NCBI GenBank assembly: GCA_003988855.1
Contig: QYAI01000028.1
Coordinates: forward strand, 248,001-312,000
DNA: 64,000 nucleotides
Source: Arachnopeziza araneosa
Taxonomy: Eukaryota > Ascomycota > Leotiomycetes > Helotiales > Arachnopezizaceae
Direction: 5' to 3'
Made by a program: the position numbers and the translations under genes. Shown piece by piece: positions 11,951 to 22,176 of this stretch. How positions within the stretch are numbered: position 1 is the stretch's first letter; each line of letters begins with the position of its first letter. The notes beneath the pieces are model-generated. The model was not told where the DNA came from. It saw only the letters and a list, made by a program, of their open reading frames with translations, and searched no databases.

Positions 11951-12424
11951 ACCTATTTTGCTCATCGACAGGTAGTACTGCCGTGGTCTTTGCCACCAAC
12001 TGCATGTCTTCCCAAGAGATTTCAACTCAGTTCATGTTTTACGCTACCGTCATCAACATCCTTCTCATCTACGACCTCATCTCCAGCGGTCTTAACTTGA
12101 AGTCAGCGTTGCTACCCTGTACCAGTTGGTCGAATTCTTGTAACCTAATCGCCCAAGCAATTTTTCATCATATCTCCAAGATACACCGTTTTCGCGAGAT
12201 CAGCAATTTGATTGCCTGAAATTTGAAACAAACCCGTCGATAATAAAGCAGTTTGGATCCTTAATCAATTTTCTAGCCTCTAGGCTGGTGGAATCTGCGA
12301 GACGGGGACTGATGTCGAAAGAAGGTAAATGAGGGTTGTGGTCTTCGTTGCGGAGGACATATTTGCCTTGTCGAGATATTTTGAGGTTTCTATACGAAGT
12401 ATTTGAAAGGGGAATCAAAGTCAA
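11951..12424 (-). pseudogene. Relic of a 2-oxoglutarate/Fe(II)-dependent oxygenase (N-terminal part)
   Basis: The minus strand from an ATG at 12424 reads an isopenicillin-N-synthase-like N-terminus: LPSFDISPRLADSTSLEARK, the usual DIOX_N opening. The expected continuation (TGLFQISGNQIADLAK) is in another frame, so a frameshift lies near 12260. A stop follows soon after. Further down come fragments such as LQEFDQLVQGSNADFK and ISWEDMQLVAKTTAV in different frames. The HxD...H iron-binding half was not found. It is best read as a decayed gene; identification rests on the N-terminal motif only. Confidence 0.42.
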
Positions 12425-13404
12425 AATGGTCGGTGCTCAAGACTCTCAAGCACCCGAAAGCAAAAAGTTGCGAGTGCCTGCCTTATATGAGCACCTAGAT
12501 TTCGCGTGAGAGTTTTTTGTCAGTCATTATCTACCAATTATGCGCTTTCTATTGGGAGCTTCCTGGTTCTTCTGCGTATTCCCAGGAGAGCTGCTGATTT
12601 CTTCGCCAGCATGGGGTCAATGTAAATACCAGGCATGTTTCAGTAAGGGGCTAGTTGAAAGTGTCAATTTGGAGGCTGTGAAAGATCGAAATTGGCAAAC
12701 CAGGAAATGAAATGGAATCAATGGAATAGCTTCATCTCGCGTGCTCCCTTTGTATTTATGTTTGTAGGTAGATTGCAATGTGTTGTAAATTGGTCTAGTC
12801 TCTAAGTACGTTGGTTCACAGACAATGCAGAATATGAAGCAGTAGAAACCTTTGAACTGCTGCTACATATTGCTAATTACTAGTATACCATGCCATCCTA
12901 AAGCACCCTACCTCATAGATTACCGATTTCATAAAACACTTTAACAAAAGTGGACTCTTTATCAAAATAATCGTTTCATCAATTTGAAGAACCAAGTTGA
13001 AAGATAGAGATCTCATCTCGTACAACTTCGGCTCGGAAACTCGTCTCTTTATTATCTATCGGTAGAATATGGTGCACGACTTATCTGCCGACGCCAATGC
13101 TGGGACAGTCTGATTCAACGCCCGCACCTTTCGGAATTCAACCTCCTTCTCGTTTGGTCTCAATGAATTGCAGGTTATACAGCATGGATGTGGAAATTAC
13201 CTGCTTTCACGCCCGATCCAAGGCCATTATATCGGACTTTATGACATTAATATCGGCGATATTGTCGGTGATAATATTTAGGGAGAAGGGCTGACAGGAA
13301 CCAACACTAACACCAACATGAAGAAAACAACAGCAGAATCATGATGCCTTTCTTAAGCCATCATTCCATCAAGCAAAGTATAATCGATATTTTCTTTAGT
13401 AGTC
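12425..13404. other. Intergenic region upstream of the DHA2 transporter
   Basis: About 1 kb with no supported gene. The short frame at 13097-13294 does not resemble a protein family. It presumably carries the promoter of the transporter that starts at 13405. Confidence 0.45.
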
Positions 13405-15564
13405 ATGGATAAGGACAAGAACAAGAACGCAGCTAAAGATGACATTGATGTTAGTGAGCATAGGAAGCCGGAATCTAATACGACAAGAACGATATCGACA
13501 TCGAAAGCTCTTCAAAATGTCATCGGCGACAAGCCTGAAATAGAGGCTGGTATGGTACTAGAACCTGCAGCGCTAGCAAAGGTGCTCAGTCCAGAAGAAA
13601 CTCGAAATGCCGTCCAAACCTTCGTGATCATGGCCTCGCTATGTGCAGTAGGTCTAATGCATCTCCCAGAGTCCTGGGGATTCCATGTTAACTATTTCAA
13701 AAGGCCTTATTCTTGGCTGCTCTGGATATCACCATCATTACAACAGCTCTTCCTACAATCGCAGCACACTTTCATTCGGAGGCGGCTTATACATGGATTG
13801 GTTCATCTTATCTCCTTACCAATGCAGCCTCGATTCCATCCTGGGGCAAGTTCTCTGATATATGGGGCCGAAAACTTATCATCTTGCTCGCCGCAGTAGT
13901 TTTCTTTTGTGGAAGTGTTTTGGCTGCAACGAGCGTTAACATCTCCATGTTGATTGCTGCTCGTGCCATTCAGGGAATTGGAGGCGGTGGATTGACAGTG
14001 CTTGTCAATATTTGTATTGGTGATCTATTCAGTCCAAGAAATCGTGGGAAGGTATGTTTAATAGTCAACTTCTTTCTTACAATTTGAGGGAGAGCCGGAC
14101 TCTCGAGCTTTTGTCATCCTGCTCACAAGGCCTGGCTCTTCTTTTCCTTTACACCAAACCTTGACTGACCTCTTGAGAGTATCTTGGATTCGTCGCTATG
14201 GTGTGGGCAACAGCAAGTGGACTTGGTCCTATTCTAGGAGGGGTGTTTACTACGAAGGTCACTTGGAGGTGGTGCTTTTATGTTAATCGTGAGTTGCGAG
14301 TTTTCTTCAACCTTCCAAGCCCGGTCAGTAAATGATTCAGAGTACTCATCTTTCGTCAAACTAAGTCCTCTTAAAATTCGCTCCTTGTCATGAATTCCAA
14401 CGTTTGCGTTCCTCGGCTTGTATCTGCTTACTGACATGGGAGGTAGTGCCTATTACAGGATCTGTCTTCATCTTCCTTTTGCTGTTCCTGCACCTCGAAA
14501 ACCCGAAAACACCTGTGTGGGATGGTTTGAAAGCCGTGGATTGGACCGGTACTATGACAATAGTGGGAGGAACTCTTATGCTTCTTCTTGGCCTTCAATT
14601 TGGCGGCGTGACACATCCCTGGGGTTCTGCTACAGTCATCTGCCTAATAGTATTCGGAATCTTCACGATTGGTCTGTTCATCGTCAACGAATGGAAATAT
14701 GCCAAATATCCTATCATGCCAATACGCCTGTTCGCGAAAAGATCTAACATTGCGGCTATCGGGGTGTGTTTCTTTCACGGTCTCGTCTTTATGTCTGGAT
14801 CTTACTATCTGCCCCTTTACTTCCAGTCCGTCCTCGGCGCCTCTCCTCTCCTATCCGGCGTTCACCTCTTGCCTTGGTCTCTCTCATTCTCAATCACCTC
14901 ATATATCACTGGCATCGTCATCAAGAAGACTGGTAAATACCTGCCACTGCTCTACTTTGGCATTATTGTCATGATCCTCGGCTTTGGTCTGTTCATCGAC
15001 TTGCCAAGTTCTAGGTCATATGCAAAAGTATTCCTCTTCCAGATTGTGGCCGGGATTGGCGCAGGCCCCATCTTCAACACCCCCCTCGTGGCCTTACAAG
15101 CCATGGTTGAACCCCGCGATATCGCCACCGCAACATCGACTTTTTTCTTCGCACGTATTCTCAGTGCAGCTATTTCAGTTGTTATAGGTAATGTAGTTTT
15201 CCAGAACGAGATGCAAAAGCAACAACCTGCACTTCTCGCAGCCTTGGGACCTGCTGTTGCGAGCGAGCTGACAGGTGGATCTGCTGGAGCAAGTGTGGGA
15301 CTACTTGGAGATTTACCTCCTGCTCAGCAATATGTGGCTAGGAAGGCATTCTGGCATAGCTTGAGGACCATGTGGATTATGTATGTGGCTCTTGCGGTTG
15401 TCACTTTGATTGTTAGTTTGTTCATGGTGCATAAGAAGCTTAGCTCGCAGCATGTTGCTACGAAGATTGGGCTGAAAGTTGAAGAGGAGAACCGAAAAAG
15501 GGACATAGCAGAGAAGGAGAATGCCGTCGAGATAAATGACGTGGAAAAGGTTCAAGGGAAATAG
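13405..15564 (+). CDS. MFS drug:H+ antiporter, DHA2 (14-TM) family
   Basis: Four exons (13405-13647, 13704-14051, 14180-14288, 14447-15564) give 605 aa with an unbroken frame. The introns are 56, 128 and 158 nt, all GT-AG. A hydrophilic N-terminus of about 75 aa precedes 14 predicted helices. Family signatures are LDITIITTALPTIA in TM1, GKFSDIWGRK (motif A) in loop 2-3, ARAIQGIGGGG (motif B region), SGLGPILGG (antiporter motif C) and WRWCFYVNLPI, which is assembled across intron 3. The protein is expected in the plasma membrane, exporting toxins or secondary metabolites in exchange for protons; the substrate cannot be predicted. The C-terminal tail is charged. It is the only intact gene in the 12-21 kb block, directly followed by an amidase remnant. 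Confidence 0.92.
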
Positions 15565-15780
15565 ATATCAAAACAGGCATTCCGGTACTGGTAGAGCTTG
15601 GATATTGTAGTATTTATCATGGTAAAGTAGAGGCTCAATAAATTGCATAGATGTTGGGAGACAAGATGAATTCAGGAAAAAGCTGATTCATTGCTAACTA
15701 CTGTGCCGGTTCCTTAAAGGACACCGGTCTTGCTGACTAACTAGCTCGTCCTGCCCTAGCTCTAGCCTGTCTCATGACAG

Positions 15781-16703
15781 ATATCATTAGGTGTCAAGCA
15801 TGAAAAAATCTCTCTCGATGAACTTTGGGACGCACATCCGCCGGAAGAGGCGAATGGAGTTGATTTGCAAGAATACATGAAGGATGTAAGTGAAACACTC
15901 ATTGAACGGCACGTCTGATGATCTAAGGCGAACCGAAATTCATTCTTTTATAATGACTATCACCACTTCGACCGGTTCAGAGAAGACTACCAGAAAAATT
16001 TCTTGAAGAAACCATACGTTAGCCCACCTGTAAGATGGCAATGGTAAAATACTCTAATAATTTACTTTGAAAAGCGCCCTTTATACGACCTTGCTGACCT
16101 AAGTATATAATCAGGGAAATGTCTTCGAAAATTACCAAACAAGAGAAGGACATCGCGGTGGATCGCTTAGAGGTTTACAAAGAGTGGTGCTCTAGAGAAA
16201 TTTTGCAGTTACGAACGCATGACACTGTTGTTCTTATTCCGGTAGAGAACTTGTCGCCGCGATATCGTGACGAGCCACTTGGGTAAGCCTAGGGGAAAAG
16301 AGCGACAGGGCCTAGCATGCTGATTGTTCACAGAAGATATTTCAACCCCGTCGGAGTGCCGATGCTTTTCTTTTCCCCTATCTTGAATGCACCCGAGTTC
16401 ACAGTGCCAAGTACGAATTTCCTGCTTAAAAGTTCGCCTTTGGATGTTGATTGACAATTCACTAGTTGGCCAGGTACGGTTTCAGTCTAAAGTGACCGGA
16501 AACGACGATCACCTACCGGTTGCAATTTCGCTACTTGATGCTCCTGGTATGAACCTGAAATCCTTATGCTCGAAGAAGAGATCAATGACACTGACTGGCT
16601 TCTCATAGGCCGCGACCTCAAGCTTATGGAAAAAGCTTGGAACTGCCTTACCAAATCAAGGAGGTCTACCCGCGTTCTGGCAGGCAACAACCTTTTCCCT
16701 TGA
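15781..16703 (+). pseudogene. Fungal amidase-signature enzyme, C-terminal third only (5'-truncated)
   Basis: Six exons (15781-15885, 15928-16043, 16115-16282, 16334-16410, 16466-16546, 16609-16703) splice to 213 codons with no internal stop. The introns are 42, 71, 51, 55 and 62 nt. Recognisable parts are ISLDELWDAHPPEEANG, NDYHHFDRFREDYQ, KPYVSPPVRWQWEM, RYRDEPLG, FNPVGVPM, then SKVTGNDDHLPVAISLL and the terminal NNLFP, as at the end of fungal Amidase-family hydrolases. The first visible exon begins just after an acceptor (CATGACAG) at 15780, yet the 216 bases between it and the transporter hold no coding sequence. The Ser-Ser-Lys catalytic half is therefore missing. A functional enzyme is not expected. 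Confidence 0.8.
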
Positions 16704-16766
16704 GTGCAGGGGAAATATCGAAGGTTTCGAGAGGTGAAAATTATGTCATAGATGGCCATTTGCTCG

Positions 16767-17850
16767 TTACTTAGACCAAAAGGCGGTGAGAGCATCAAAA
16801 TCCACGTTCGTGAGATCAACAGTCCCCTTCCGAAAAACCGTGTAATTATCCTTCAGCTTGCGATACAGGTCCAACGCCTCATCGAGGTACTTTTGACCAT
16901 TATTACCTCACTTACCAATTCGAACCAGCAACTTTCCCTTCTTATACAGAGCTCGAGCCTTTTCAGGGTCGTAGTATTCTCGGTCTCCATAGATCTTGAG
17001 CGCTTGGTCATCCATTTCTAAGCTCATTCCATGACACCCCCTATTCTATGACACGCCTAATCGTATGTCTGCGATCTGTGGCTTGTCATCAGAAAACTCT
17101 ATCATGGCTTCATTGAACCTAGAGAAATGACGGACTGCGGCTTCAGGCCATGCTACAAATCGTCGCTGACATCTCAAAAAAGTTGGTTGACTCGATGGAA
17201 TTTCCTCGTTGGTGATTGAACCGTTGTTAACAAATTCAGCAGCGTCTATGGCTTACTTCAAAAAGAACTTACCGGGGAACTGTATACTTGCATCTGTGAC
17301 GGTAGCAACAGCTCGCCCGGTGTTGTGTTGGCAGCCGTTTCCTGATGAACAAGAGGTGACTTCAACATGACAACTAATCGAGGCGGGTAAAATTCGTCTT
17401 CGATGAACGAAAAAAATCAAAACCGCAAAATGTCAATACTAGTCTTCAACAAGTACTTGAAACTTAAAATGCCGAGCTCTTAGATACTTATCTTTCATTG
17501 TCTAGAACTTTATCGACTTTAATAGGGTAAAGATTGTAGTATTTGAGCTTCGACTTTACGATTTCCCGACGCTTCGGCGAAGACGAATTTTGACCGCCTC
17601 GAATCCAGGTCAGTAGAGTGCTAAGAGTTACGTTGTACAACCTTCAGCTTTGAACACACATGCCTCGTCTCAAAACCCTTTGCTTTCACAAAAGCTTCAC
17701 GAACCAGAACATGGTTCTCGGTGTACAGCATCGTTCTGCATCCTGTCACTATGCCCAAGCTGAAACGTCACCTTCCGGGAGTGAACTTTTTGTGTTCCCT
17801 AAGGCTGACCATTAAAGTTCTTGGTAAATGAGGCTAAATAAATATGTTCG
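16767..17850 (-). pseudogene. Relic of a fungal protein ending in TPR-like repeats
   Basis: The minus strand between about 17260 and the stop at 16767 reads stretches of clear protein: RCQRRFVAWPEAAVRHFSRF, EAMIEFSDDKPQIADIRLG, MDDQALKIYGDREYYDPEKA, RALYKKGKLLVRIG, an intron-like GTAAGT gap near 16900, then LDEALDLYRKLK and a terminal DFDALTAFWSK. Stops and frame changes separate the pieces, including a near-duplicate GTGTCATAGAAT/GTGTCATGGAAT at about 17030-17055. Further pieces continue upstream in mixed frames (RRILPASISC/PRLVVMLKSPLVHQET near 17360-17400, and ENHVLVREAFVKAKGFETRH near 17670-17740). The DALTAFWS ending resembles the last helix of fungal TPR proteins. The extent of the upstream half is uncertain. 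Confidence 0.5.
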
Positions 17851-18096
17851 GGTCCTAAGAAATCTTCTCTATTTGGGTAATCTTACATCTATGTCTCCAT
17901 CCAACAATCCAGAGCATCTTCCAGCTTGAGAATAACCTCAATTCTTACAAATCTCATGGACAATTGATTTTGGTTTCCTGAAAACTCGTGGCCTGCCCCA
18001 ATAAATAAATTTAACCAAGCCGACCAATACAAAGAGATGTCCAAAAGGCCTGTAATTACACATAATTTGCGGTTCGCAATCTCAGGCGTACTGAAA

Positions 18097-19954
18097 TTAT
18101 CTCTTCGCGGTGATTAGGAACGAGAAGGAGAAGAAGCCCTGCAAAAATCGACTTCGTGATGTTAGCCACAGAATGATGCCGTTGAGAGTAACTTGCTGAT
18201 GAAAATAGAAAGCAAACGCCTGCAGAAGGGTGTCCGGGGCTCCGCCCGATCTCCAGTAGCCTGTCAGTAGACCACCAATGAATTCTGCAATTGAATCGCA
18301 GACTGCAAAGATTGAAAACAGCTTCGTATTGTCCTTGGTTTTGACAAGGTATGTTACGAAACCTTGTATTGCTGGCTCGAGTCCTTCGCTGAGTCCTGCG
18401 CATGTCATAGCTATTTGTATCATCAGCAAAATACCAATCTAAGAGCGTTATGAGACCCTCACTAAACGCGAGCATCAGCCCTGAGGTAGCCTGCCACGAA
18501 GAACAGAAAGAGATCATGAGGATCACCAGAGCAACCCGAATCATACCCAAATCGATAACTTGAGGGGTAATCCTCTTTTCGGAATAAATGCTGTGAGGGG
18601 AGGGGCGATGAGGGGTGTCGTAGCAATGGCACCACTGGCTTGAGCCGTTCGAAGCCATGTTGTTTGAGCAAGTGGCCAGCCGAACTTTTCCGATGTATAC
18701 TGAAACATGAAATTCTCACTATTAAAAGCAATCCTTTTCAGGAAATACGCGATTAAACAGAATTTAGACTCAGTAGATCTGAATATGTATTGAAAATTCA
18801 GCACAAAATCTTCCACGTAGCTCCATAACCTGGATGGAGTGGCTATGTTCGTTCGGAAATTGAGATGTGGCTCTGTTAAAGCTCTGGGTTTGGTAGCGGC
18901 ATGATCTGCTGGGTTGGGTAGCTCTAGAGGATCTGAAGAGAGAAGTGAGTCCCTAGGTTGCTAACAAGCAGCTGTTCTGGATTCATGAATTCAGTAGCGG
19001 TATGGCCTCCTGAGTTGGATGGCTCGTCCTCCTCTGATGTTGACAATAAGTCCTGGGCTTCCAGCGGAGTTGCATCCTTCAATAAATGCTGACCAGGAAT
19101 ATTGAAGGCCACCAGGATTAATAAAGAGAAACAATTCACCGCGATTGCCATGAAGAAAGGATCATATGCTCCTACCCATAAAAGCAGCCGCTATGCGAGG
19201 GGCAATCGATTTGTTCAAATGAGGACCAGTCGCAAGTAGATACAGAAACCTCGTCCTTGGGCCGTCAGATATGAGACTCGAGATCGAAGAGAATATTTCC
19301 ACTTTTGGGAAGACTCCAAAATGTCCGAGACCAGCGCCGAAAACCATGGAGTTGAAGACTCGCACGCTACCGCCGACGAGCAGGAAAAACGACGAAATCC
19401 AGACGAGGTGAGTTGGAAAAACCATGCTGTATGTGCCTTTATCACATTATATAAGCCATGAAAGTTCTATGTGCAAAGGAGTTGAGGACGACTGCATGTT
19501 TCTTGGGGGGACATACAGACAAGCATAATCCAAAGCAAAGCCAAGAAGCTTCCACAGAGAGATAGAGTGAGAACAAGGCGTCGGCCCCATCGACTAGCTA
19601 CTTCGCTGTACAAGAGAGCCGTCAGTAGACCTGCCTCATGATTAGCTTGATCAACCCGATATCGACTTCCGGTACCTGGAATGGCGTCAAAAGATGACTT
19701 CAACCTACCAACCTCGCAAGTTCATTTTGGACGGAAGGAATTTTACAAGAGCCCTCATCGATACCGTCAAGTGGTTTGTTTTTAGTAGATCTGTAGTATC
19801 TATCGCATACCGAAGCCTCGAGCAATCGGACCGTGGGTACCTCCAGGAGATGGATAGCAAAGGAGACGCTGAAGTAGAGCATAAACGTGAGCACCAGCAA
19901 CGAGGGTGTCACTGGAGCACATTTCTTCCTCGCTGACGAGATCATCATGCCCAT
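18097..19954 (-). pseudogene. MFS efflux-pump-like transporter broken by several frameshifts
   Basis: From an ATG at 19954 the minus strand reads a typical fungal MFS pump with many introns. Its pieces include CAPVTPSLLVLTFMLYFSV, EVPTVRLLEASVCDRYY, GLLTALLYSEVASRWGRR (motif A region), HLVWISSFFLLVGGSVRVF, YTSEKFGWPLAQTTWLR, QVIDLGMIRVALVIL, and SEGLEPAIQGFVTYLVKTK. At least three junctions need a change of frame without a usable intron: near 19700 (a TGG codon has become TGA plus shift, before KSSFDAIPG), near 19335-19345 (VFG to ALVSDILESSQK), and near 18570 (PKRG to ITPQVIDLG). Genuine introns also remain, such as the one ending at about 18410. Intact relatives are 12-TM plasma-membrane exporters; this copy should not yield a full protein. 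Confidence 0.8.
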
Positions 19955-20233
19955 TTGGTCGAGGAGGTGAGTTGAGAGACTAAGAGCCGAAGTTTGAGGC
20001 TTGTTTTGCCGGCAAGATGGAGCAGCAGGGCCAACAAGGGGTAGCTAAAAGTCACAGTCCAAGGTTTTGCGCCGCGCTAACACCGAAATCTTGAAATTTG
20101 TAAAGGCATTTCACAGCACAACATCCTTTCAGCTTGTAAGGACATAATACTCATTAAACCTGCGAGCTAGAAACTTTCCACTGGCAAAGTTGATTTCTGA
20201 GCTTTTCACAGTTAATTTCTTGTAACCAGCGTC
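19955..20233. other. Divergent promoter region between the MFS relic and the kinase
   Basis: These 279 bases separate two head-to-head genes. No gene or specific motif was recognised. Confidence 0.4.
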
Positions 20234-21340
20234 ATGGCCAGAAGTATCCAACCGCGAAAGTTCCACTCCATACCCTATATTGAGAACATAGAAGAATATG
20301 ATTCGGGTGGCTTCCAACCTGTCCACATAGGGGATCTGTTAAAGAACGAGAGGTACCGCATCCTCAAAAAACTTGGCTACGGCAGCTTTTCAGCTGTCTG
20401 GCTTGCTGAGGTCAAGAGCACCAAGACATGCGTGGCCTTAGCAATCCAAAAGGCCAACGAACAGACTGTTGAAGGTAATCACACGACTAAAATCTTTCAG
20501 CACTTATCCCAAGGCGATCTTGGCTATCTTGGACGTGCAAACATCCTGCCGTTAGATATCTTTAACATCCATGGCCCCAATGGCTCTCATTTCTGCACCG
20601 CCACTCCCTTTGAAGGACAGAGTCTATCAGTGGTTACGAAACGTTGGCTAGGCCTTTCAGTTCCATGCGAACTGTTGCCGTTGTTCAAAGCAAGACGGGC
20701 TGTCCATGATATCATCAAAGTCGTAGCTTACATTCACAAACAAAACATTGTGCACGGAGGTACGTGGCATATTGCTCTCAGCAATGAATGAATCATTAGA
20801 GCCAGCTAACGTCGAGAAGATTTGCACCCTGGAAATATGCTTCTTTCGTACACAGAAGCAGAGGTCTGGACAGTTGAGAAAATGGAAACCATTCACGGCT
20901 CGCCACGATGTGTTCCAATCAAAAGAATGGACGGCAAATCTTTGGAGGTAGGTGTGCCTCGATATGCGGTTGAAGGAGCATTAGGAAGGCTATCAGATGT
21001 ATCTTCCTACTCCGGCGCAATTAAATTATCCGACTTCGGCTGGTCGTTCCCTGTCGATGAGCCCCCAAAGGAGACAGACTTTTGCGGTCCCTACATTATC
21101 CCGGAACAGTATTGTACTGGCCGTATCAGTTACCCGAGCGATATTTGGAGTCTTGGCTCTGCTATCTTTTTGATTCTCTCCGGGCCTGACTTCTTTGGCA
21201 TCCCAGATGACCCGGCTCGGAAGGTGTTTACTGCCGTGATGGATACTCTGGAGAGCCTCCACGGGATGTCCTGCAGCACCCAGCTATGGCTTTGTTCGAA
21301 GAGGAGAGCTGAAATAGAATGGGATACTATAAATGATTAA
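20234..21340 (+). CDS. SRPK-like protein kinase, probably defective (lysine lost, frameshifted end)
   Basis: Two exons (20234-20759, 20820-21340; 60-nt intron with GCTAAC branch site) give 348 aa. The kinase fold is clear. It has a glycine loop LGYGSFSAVWLA at 48-59, HGDLHPGN at 174-181 (assembled across the intron, the HxD form common in fungal SRPK-like kinases), DFG at 247-249, and SDIWSLGSAIF for the F-helix. The usual VALK lysine is absent: residues 67-70 read VALA. The last codons after MDTL (from about 21250) are in the wrong frame. The other frame gives EPPRDVLQHPAMALFEEES and then TGA at 21310-21312, as expected for the family, so one base seems lost near 21250. A pseudokinase or a decaying gene is the best reading. 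Confidence 0.72.
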
Positions 21341-22176
21341 CCAACCAAACTCTTCTAGACGTTGGCATTCTTCAACCAAAGAACTGTGAATAGTAAGCTC
21401 AACAGCGGACAGATTCTTTGAATTATCCAGTGTTCCTGTAAACATATACTGTGAAGCAAGCTCCCTATAAAGGGCACGGTACATTCGTTTACCCCCCTGA
21501 GTCAGGCTTGCCGAACTTTGCTGTTATGGTCAATGCACATGCATACTTCATTGCTACACCAGACCCGCTCTTCCTCCCCTACCCTTATGGGTACATATAC
21601 TGCCCACACACCGCCCTAATTTGCATTATGAACTTGAACTGTTTTGGTCCCTAAGACTTCGCAGCAGGATCTCTTACAAACGATAATTAGCATTGAATTT
21701 TTACACAAAATCGGCGTTGGTCTATATTCTAGTCAGAACGCTGCATAATCGCTAATTTACACAGGTTCCGATATGATCCAGCATACAAAAGGACTCCTAA
21801 GCTATAAAGCAGGTAAGATTCACTACATCATACACGTCCCCGAGTTCTCGTCTAAAGCCTCAAGACAAAATATCAGCAGCACTCCGTATGCAACGGACTT
21901 CAAAGCTAATAGCCTCGTTCATCGGTTTTTTACTACCTCATCAGTCAGACTCTTTAGCCGATAAATGAAAGGGGCTCATCTAGAATTACATGCCTTAGTG
22001 AAAATCCGCCTGTTTACACAATGTGCTACCGGCTAGAGCCCCAGCTCTACAGCAGATAAACACATTCACTGTGCCATGTCGTGCCGACTTTTGACCGTTC
22101 ACAAAAAGCTTTGATTTTTCTTGCGAAAACAAAGACACCATATCTGACTCGCTACATGTTTCGGTTCCGAGCCTGC
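21341..22176. other. Intergenic, AT-rich, no supported gene
   Basis: The region lies downstream of the kinase and downstream of the Clr5 gene. Only short unrelated frames occur. It presumably holds the two 3' ends. Confidence 0.5.
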
